From Hepsetus odoe (lineage: Eukaryota; Chordata; Actinopteri; Characiformes; Hepsetidae): 64,000 nt of DNA. Positions 57,050 through 64,000 of the stretch are shown one piece after another. The notes below the pieces were generated by a model, which was given only the letters and a program-made list of their open reading frames with translations, searched no databases and was not told the DNA's origin. Within the stretch, counting starts at the first letter, position 1; each line of letters starts with the position of its first letter. The translations under genes and the position numbers were made by a program. Location of the stretch: contig CM029378.1 of NCBI GenBank assembly GCA_017165825.1, positions 1,439,719 to 1,503,718 of the forward strand, written 5' to 3'.

Positions 57050-57208
57050 TGCTCCAGGTACAGAGACTGGACTGAAAATGAGAGACAACAACACTGTCCT
57101 TCAGGAAGATCTGGAGAACCGTTCCTCTACAATAGATGTTCTGGCTCTTTGGAAGCAAAGTAGGAAGAGATTTTGGGTTGCCTCTAAACTTTTGCACAGT
57201 AGTGTAAA
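57050..57208 (-). repeat. MITE family B fragment with one 69-bp unit
   Basis: One unit 'caggtacagagactggac' ... 'gaagatctggagaac', then 'ctctaaacttttgcacagta' + 'gtgta' as a terminus. Confidence 0.65.
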
Positions 57209-57264
57209 TCTGAAATAAATGATTAGTATCACTTTTTGTAAAGTTACCTTATAATACCTTTTGC

Positions 57265-57803
57265 ACTGTGCAAAAGTTTTAGGCAGGTGTGAAAAAATGC
57301 TGTAAACAGAACGCTTTCAGAAATATCAATAATGATTGTTTATTTTGATCAATTTACAAAATGCAAAGTGAGCGAACAAAAAAAAAATCTAAATCAGATC
57401 AATATCTGGTGTTTCTACCTTTTGCCTTCAGAGCAGCATCAGTTCTTCTGCCCCACAGAGCCCTGATCTCCACATCATCCAGTGTGTCTGGATCACATGA
57501 AGAGACAGAAGGATGTGAGGAGCTACATCCACAGAAGATCTGTGCTCAGTTCTCCAAGATGTCTGGAACGACCTACCGGCCGAGTTCCTTCAAAAACCGT
57601 GTGCGAGTGCACCTAGAAGAACTGATGCTGTTTTGAAGGCAAAGGGTGGTCACACCAAATATTGATCTGATTTAGATTCTCTTTTGTTCTTTCACTGCAT
57701 TTTGTTGATTGATGAGAATAAATGATCAACACTTCCATTTCTGAAAGCGTTCTGTTTACAGCATTTTTTCGCACCTGACTAAAACTTTTGCACAGTGCTG
57801 TAT
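57265..57803. mobile_element. Tc1-like MITE, family A, copy 2
   Basis: Same terminal inverted repeat as 36012-36555 ('gcactgtgcaaaagttttag' left; 'ctaaaacttttgcacagtgc' right) and nearly identical interior ('ctccacatcatccagtgtgt', 'gaggagctacatccacagaa'). Confidence 0.85.
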
Positions 57804-57907
57804 TTATAATATAATATATATAAATCTTTTGGATTGCAGTGGTACTTTGATAAGTTTATCCATCATAAGTAAATGCAAAATAACTTTCTTTGTTTTATAT
57901 GCTGTCT

Positions 57908-58030
57908 CAGGGCGGGATGGTGGTTTGGCTGTCGCCTCTCAGTGAGAAAGTTGGGGGTTCGGTTCCTAGTCTGAGTTCTTTCTGTGTTCTCTGTGTGGGA
58001 GCACTGGTTCCCGCAAACCTTGTCAGGAAG
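57908..58030 (+). repeat. partial tRNA-like interspersed repeat
   Basis: 'tcagggcgggatggtggttt', 'ctctcagtgagaaagttggg' and 'gttcggttcctagtctgagt'; truncated before the GT tract. Confidence 0.5.
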
Positions 58031-58045
58031 ATGACCCCCCCCCCA

Positions 58046-58159
<114 letters not shown>

Positions 58160-58326
58160 ATCATGTATCCTCAATATAAAATCTGGTTGAAACCATCTGG
58201 CATCACCGTAGCAACCACCTGGAAATTGCTTGTCGGCAATCACTCAGTTTTTTTTTTCTTTTTCTTACTTAATATTGTATCTATTATAGATATTTTATCA
58301 TCTACAAAGCTTGTACACTGGAACAA

Positions 58327-58328
<2 letters not shown>

Positions 58329-58382
<54 letters not shown>
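58329..58382. repeat. GT microsatellite
   Basis: About 26 GT units. Confidence 0.95.
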
Positions 58383-58383
<1 letters not shown>

Positions 58384-58928
58384 ATGACACGTCAATAAAG
58401 GCCCAGTGGTCGGCATTCTTGTTGACATCAGGAATTCGTTTTCGCCGCACGTGCCAAAAGAGGAATATGGATTTGTAAAGCAGCAGTGAAAAGGAGGCTG
58501 GAGTGTGTTTTCTAATGTCCAATTTAAACCGCTCCAAATGAACAGAGGCTGCCTGAGCAGCCATTGATTCTGAAGTCGATACATGATTTCAGTGCCCCCC
58601 CCTCCCCGTCCCTTCTTTTTCATTCATTCACTCTCTTCATCAGAACAGATTAAGCTCCTGGTGGTCTTTCAAATAACCTTTCCCTGCGCTCAGGGCCTTC
58701 GGTGCGCTTTATTAATAAACCCGTGCAAAAAAAAAAAATCAATGACAAAAAAAAAAATCACAAAATGGCCCTATAAGAGGCGGGAGGGAGGAGGGAACGT
58801 GAAAAAAAAAATCACACATCTACTCTTTTTTTACCACTCTCGCCTTCTCTGTCTCTCACTCTGCCTCTTCACTTTAAAGCTTAGATTAATTAGGGGATCT
58901 TTTATGTTCTTTTTTCTCTTTTCTCAAA

Positions 58929-58929
<1 letters not shown>

Positions 58930-59013
<84 letters not shown>
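58930..59013. repeat. GT microsatellite
   Basis: About 42 uninterrupted GT units. It is the third long GT tract within 1 kb. Confidence 0.95.
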
Positions 59014-59015
<2 letters not shown>

Positions 59016-59459
59016 CTACGAACAGTGTACGTAAGATCAGATCCTGTCATTTTCCAATTCTCTCTTTCACACAGCAGTAGACTGTAGATGTTCCGGGGCT
59101 CGCCTACAGGAAATACTCTGTGTGGTTTAGGTGATGAGTGGTACCTGAGTAGAGCCTGCAGTAGGCGGGCCATGATCATGCATCCTTCCTAATTTTGTTT
59201 ATTCATAAACAGCTATCTTTCCTCGTCTGTCTTATGATTTCGACAGATTAGACATTTTTGCAGCTCTATCATGTAAATCTTTTTTATTTTAACAGTAATA
59301 ACATAATAAAGCAAATAACACGAGGGGTTTTAGTTCAAACGAACAGATAACATTTCAGTTTCAATGTACAAACTGGAGCTTAGTTAAAAAAGTCAGAAAG
59401 TGTGACAGAATTTAAATGATGCTAGTTAAAAGTGTAAAATGAAATAAAACAATGTGGGG

Positions 59460-59522
59460 TAACTTCCAGGCAACCTTCTGCTTATGGGGTCTAGTCCCTA
59501 AACACTAGGCCACCACTGCACT
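59460..59522 (-). repeat. partial tRNA-derived SINE, minus orientation
   Basis: 'ggggtctagtccctaaacac' + 'taggccaccactgc': the head end of the family on the minus strand. Confidence 0.6.
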
Positions 59523-60256
59523 GTTTGGGAACATTTTGGGGTTCCTAGGGTTCCTAGTGTCCTCCCAGTTCAAATGACCTTTATGCAAAAGTAAAAGAAT
59601 GAAACTGAAATAAATAAACAGCAGCAAAAAACAGCGTTTGATGATAATAATGAAAATAATGGACTTTATAGAGAGCTTCTCATACAGGTAGCAGCACAGA
59701 CGCAAAGAAGATTAAATAACAGGAATAATTAGAAAATAATTCACAATAAAGTCAAATGACGTGAAGAGTGTTAATTAAAATGAACAAACAGCAGCACAGG
59801 TAACATTTAAAGTACAATAAACAAACTGGAGCTTTAATTAAAAACTAAATCAAAGAGAGCGTGTTGAGTTTGAGTGAGTGTCTAATAAATAATGCAAATT
59901 AAAATGTTATAAAAAGATCAAAATGTTAAAATAACCCTCAGCTTTCATACTCGTACAGAGTGCTTCTGGATTTTTGAAACGAAAGGTATTTTTGTTGACA
60001 CTTTTAAACTTCTAAAGTCTGATTAAGAATCTTTTCAACCGCGAATACACTGTAGAATGTGATGCTGTCATGTTTCTCTTTAAGGTCACGTGGGAAAGAA
60101 TCTGATCTATGACCCATATGAGAAGAAGCTCAGATCTTTATGAAGACCACTCTGAAAAGATCTGATGTTTAAAACTGAGATTAAAGTCAGATTTGTGGCA
60201 TTTCGACCTGCTAATGTGAACCAGCTCTAGCTCTGTGTGTATCCTTTTAATACCAG

Positions 60257-60284
60257 CAACACACACACACACACACACACACAC
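60257..60284. repeat. CA microsatellite
   Basis: About 14 CA units. Confidence 0.9.
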
Positions 60285-60356
60285 ATCCTCCTTCCACTGA
60301 TGATCCACCTACCAACAAAGAAGAATAAAATAGAATATAATAGAGCAGAACAGACC

Positions 60357-60596
60357 GAAGTGAAAGTGACTATTAAACATTGTGAAACCCAGTGAACCAC
60401 AACGAATGAAACACATTCTCTGCTTTTCACACACACACACCGTCCAGCAGGGGGCAGCTAATGAAAGCACCTGGGGGGCAGTGATGGGGACGGTACCTTG
60501 CTCAAGGGTTCCTCAGGGCAACCTACTGGTGTGGGATTTGAACCCACACCCTTCAGATACTGGGGCCTCGTCCCTGAACACTAGACCACCAAAAAA
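60357..60596 (-). repeat. tRNA-derived SINE copy, near full length, minus orientation
   Basis: 'gaagtgaaagtgactattaa', 'cgtccagcagggggcagcta', 'ctcaagggttcctcagggca', 'gtgggatttgaacccacacc' and 'aacactagaccacca'. It has the best preserved B-box-like segment. Confidence 0.75.
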
Positions 60597-61354
60597 GCAG
60601 ACTAGAACACAACAGCTTATAATGGAGTCGAATAAAACTAAACGGTGCGGAATGAAAAAGAATAGAATAGAATTCTACAAAACATCATAAAACAGAAAAG
60701 CGTAAAAAGGAGTGCATTTATTAACACAGTGATTAAAAATAGTTGAGGAACCTAAATAATGACCTAAAATAGAAATAAGATCAAGAACGTTCTGCACCCA
60801 GTTAAAGGATAAGACCTTAAAGAACAGGATAAAACAGAAAATGATCGGCAGCTGTGATATTGCGCTGGAGGATTCCAGTTTCCTGTAACCTATACATTTA
60901 TTTCATTTTCTTTCTTTCAGGCTGCTGCTTCCAAACTCCCCCCATCTTTCTTTCTTTTCCCAAGGTTTCTATTCAGCAAGAAAACCTGAGGTCAGCGAGG
61001 AATCAATAGCTCGTTCTCACATGAATTGCTCCACAAATGATTGAAGAATCCACTGCAGGAGACGTCTTTAACCAACGCGATCTGAAGCCGTCCACACGGG
61101 CAGCCATTATTGTCTGAGCGTATCATTAGATTCTGGCCTATTAGCAGTGAAATAAACAGGCGAGTGTCAGAGTCCACCAGTGGTAATGCACTCCCACCTA
61201 TCTGGAGAAGAGGCCAATCAAAATCAGGTGATTCCTGGAGGACAAGGAAGAATGGAACACCGCTTCACTCCTGCGGTTTAGGTGAGAGGTGGTGCCTGAG
61301 TTTCTCGTCCTTCCTTGAATTTGACAGTTTGTCCCTTACTGACAGAAGCTCAGG

Positions 61355-61668
61355 CAGCACAGTGTGTGTCCCTGTCTCCTCACAGCGAGAAGGTCCTGGG
61401 CTTGATTCCCAGGATGGTCCTGGTCCTTTCTTTGTGGGCAAGTTCTCCCCATGTCTGTTTTCCTCCCACCATCCAAAGATACATCAGGTGGACTGGAGAT
61501 GATAAATTGTCCCCTTAAATGTGAATGTGTGAGTGTGTTTGTTGGTGCGTCCCCCCTGCAATGGACTGGCAACCTGTCCAGGGTGTCCCCGCCTTTCACC
61601 CTGTGAGAGCTGGGACAGACTCCAGCTCCCACGACTCTACACAAGACAAGGGGCTCAGAAAATGAGTG
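61355..61668 (+). repeat. tRNA-like interspersed repeat ('cacagtccaaagaca' family)
   Basis: 'cctcacagcgagaaggtcct', 'gggcttgattcccaggatgg', 'ggactggagatgataaattg', 'aatggactggcaacctgtcc' and 'ggggctcagaaaatgagtga'. Confidence 0.75.
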
Positions 61669-61710
61669 ACAGAAGCCCCTCCAGTTTGTCATTTCCTATT
61701 GTCATTTTCT

Positions 61711-61970
61711 TTTCTTCTTCTTCCGGCTGCTCCCGTTTAGGGGTCACCACAGCGGCTCATCCGTTTTCATTTCTTCCTGTCCTCTGCATCTTCCTCTTCC
61801 TCCTTCACACCGACCACCTGCATGTCCTCTCTCACCACGTCCATAATCCTCCTCTTTGGTCTTCCTCTTCTCCTCTTTCATGGCAGCTCCATCTTCAACA
61901 TCCTCCTTCCAACATACTCCTTGTCTCTCCTCTGGACACGTCCAAACCAACTCAACCTTGCGTCTTCTTC
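61711..61970 (-). mobile_element. RTE-type LINE 3' fragment, minus orientation
   Basis: 'cttcttcttccggctgctcc' + 'cgtttaggggtcacc', 'accacctgcatgtcctctct' and 'ctggacacgtccaaaccaac'. It is inserted right after the preceding repeat. Confidence 0.75.
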
Positions 61971-62459
61971 TCTAAAAGAAGAATAAATACTTTAGTGCAG
62001 ATATCCGAAAGCTCTATTTAAGTACAGTAATGAAGCACTTGTACTGTTTTACTTCCCATCTCTGCTTTGCAGCCCTCAAGAATGTAGACATGTTTTAGTT
62101 TCGCTCCAACATCTCCATGCCGTAAATCTCAGTCTCACTTCAGCTCTGAGAAAGACAGAAATACCTCATTTCTTTTTACCCTCCGGGTCGACCCTCAGAT
62201 GGAAACGTACGTGATCTGTTATTGATGGGATCCTGTGGAGCGATGCCGTGGGGACCGAACACCCGTTGTGCCTCTGTACTAAAACAACTCTCTGACAGTT
62301 CCTCACACAGAAATATGATCCACACAGAATCGGCGTGTCCTTCAGCCTCACAAACGCAGCAGCAGCCCTTAATAAAACAAGATAACTCAACTACAGCGTT
62401 ACTGTTTCTGACACAAACACACAGTGCTGACTTTATATACAGTCTTAGGGTCAGCACAT

Positions 62460-62830
62460 CTATCCCACCACCGACGTTTACTGCGGAATACTTAGTGGCC
62501 ACTTTATCAGAAACACCCCCTTTTGCTTCCTCTCACTGGCCACTTTATTAGAAACACCTGTCTTATACTTCCAATGACCCGATCTATTAGAAAACATCTA
62601 CCTTCAGCTTCCACTTTCTGGCCACTTTAACAGAAACACTGTATGACGCAGCATTAAAACCAATGACAGGTAACACTGATGATCCCCGTACAGTGCCTCC
62701 TGTCAGTGGAAGAGATGGCACCAGGGTGTACTATGGGTAGAAAGCAGGCCAGCGGTGGCAGTCTGATGCTCTGGGTAAGGATCTGCTGGGAAACCATGTT
62801 AAACTTTTCATAGTCTGGTAACACCTACCT
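62460..62830. mobile_element. Tc1-like transposon relic
   Basis: 'ggccactttattagaaacac' occurs in several degraded versions (62487-62640). The internal segment 'gatggcaccagggtgtacta' and 'gtctgatgctctgggtaagg' resembles a very common fish Tc1-like transposase stretch. No intact ORF. Confidence 0.55.
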
Positions 62831-63228
62831 TTTCAAAAAGAACCTGTTAAAGACTAAGAGGGAATTAATATCCCATTTTTAAAGTTCAGTGAAAAGGACA
62901 CAGGCCACCTTCTGGGCTAAAAGACCTTATACAAAAACTGTCCAACCCTTATTTAAGCTGCTGCTGAAGACGCTAAATAAACCCAGATGATCAGCATGGA
63001 GCTAAATTACGATGACTAAACTTTGAATTCACTGAAAGATGAGAATTTAAAATCAAACATTCCTCTGGAATAAAACGAAGGCTGGATAAATCCACACGGT
63101 CCACCATCTGTAGCCTTCAAAGCTCAACCGCTCAGTATTCTGACCTTGCGTTGTCACACAGATGAGCTAATGGCTTTTCACTTGAATTTCTTTTTCCCAG
63201 ATGTAATCACAGCTTCATCACACTGAGG

Positions 63229-63229
<1 letters not shown>

Positions 63230-63272
<43 letters not shown>
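63230..63272. repeat. CA microsatellite
   Basis: About 21 CA units. Confidence 0.95.
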
Positions 63273-63277
<5 letters not shown>

Positions 63278-63523
63278 ACAGGTCCTGCTTGGCTGAAATA
63301 ACTTAATAATACCTGTCATTTCATGGGTTGTGATACTTTTGTAATTTACATGAAGCTATGTAGAGTGGAAACGCTTCCTTCGGGCTTTGGATCATTTCAT
63401 TTAAAACATATTTTCTGTAACCTGGAATCAAAATTTAATGACCTCTAAAAGCACCAGTGGGCAGGATTCAATAATATTAACCAACTATTTTCCACCTCCT
63501 CATCACCTCAACCTTCTTATTAA

Positions 63524-63853
63524 CATCAAATAAACAAACGTTCCTCACCGTCGCCCTCTAAAGGTCTAAACATCAAATAAACAAACGTTCCTCACCGTCG
63601 CCCTCTAAAGGACTAAACATCAAATAAACAAACGTTCCTCACCGTCGCCCTCTAAAGGACTAAACATCGAATAAACAAACGTTCCTCACCGTCGCCCTCT
63701 AAAGGACTAAACATCAAATAAACAAACGTTCCTCACCGTCACCCTCTAAAGGACTAAACATCAAATAAACAAACGTTCCTCACCGTCGCCCTCTAAAGGA
63801 CTAAACATCAAATAAACAAACGTTCCTCACCGTCGCCCTCTAAAGGTCTTATT
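63524..63853. repeat. 47-bp minisatellite, seven copies
   Basis: The phrase 'ttcctcaccgtcgccctcta' recurs at exact 47-base steps (63541, 63588, 63635, 63682, 63729, 63776, 63823). Copies differ by single bases only (for example 'ggtct' versus 'ggact', 'gtcacc' versus 'gtcgcc'). It is flanked by degraded related copies to about 63945. Confidence 0.95.
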
Positions 63854-64000
63854 AACATCTAATTAAAGAACATTACTCACTGCCGCACTCATTACACTTT
63901 TAAGTTAATCAAACCAAAAAAACTAGTGTTACTCACCGCATCCCTCTTTAATTTGCAAAACCTCTAATGTGTTAAAATATGCATTTTCTACTTTCCTTTG

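Noticed and set aside
63524..63853. Regular 47-bp repeats considered as a CRISPR array
   Set aside because: Units are contiguous with no variable spacers, and the sequence is from a vertebrate genome.

Overview
This is nuclear DNA from a ray-finned (teleost) fish. The evidence is split vertebrate genes with GT-AG introns, a fish-type NLR immune gene (FISNA-NACHT-LRR-B30.2), an elovl6-like gene, many tRNA-derived SINEs, RTE-type LINE 3' ends, Tc1-type MITEs and long CA/GT microsatellites. I cannot name the species. The repeat families resemble those of otophysan fishes, but that is only an impression. I found no CRISPR array, operon, phage or free-standing RNA gene.

Layout. 1-462: 3' end of an L2-like LINE. 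2039-5240 (minus): first three coding exons of a tmem150a-like membrane protein; the rest is not recognised and probably lies left of the window. 8658-16093, possibly to 19500 (minus): a complete NLR whose exon phases all agree (1125 aa from the inner ATG, 1156 aa with a candidate upstream exon). 22426-26335 (minus): complete elovl6-like fatty-acid elongase, 4 exons, 264 aa. 29377-42031 (plus): uroporphyrinogen-III synthase (uros), 10 coding exons, 280 aa, with an abnormal exon 3. 43962-53636 (plus): matrix metalloproteinase 21 (mmp21), 7 exons, 633 aa. 53637-64000: repeats and non-coding sequence with no gene recognised.

uros and mmp21 lie head to tail on one strand, as I recall for the human 10q26 pair, so this is old microsynteny rather than a functional cluster. 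elovl6l and uros are head to head about 3 kb apart. The five genes serve unrelated processes: membrane signalling or autophagy, cytosolic immune sensing, fatty-acid elongation, heme synthesis and left-right patterning.

The strongest leads are as follows. uros exon 3 keeps an open frame although the conserved FTSPR segment is encoded out of frame. A short RTE insertion with a 17-bp target-site duplication reaches position +5 of the NLR NACHT-exon donor. elovl6l exon 2 has a splice acceptor made of a long GT repeat. An RFX/X-box palindrome lies upstream of mmp21. One MITE family sits just past the stop codons of both uros and mmp21. I did not find a clearly new biological system. All family assignments come from remembered motifs and splice logic, not from database searches.
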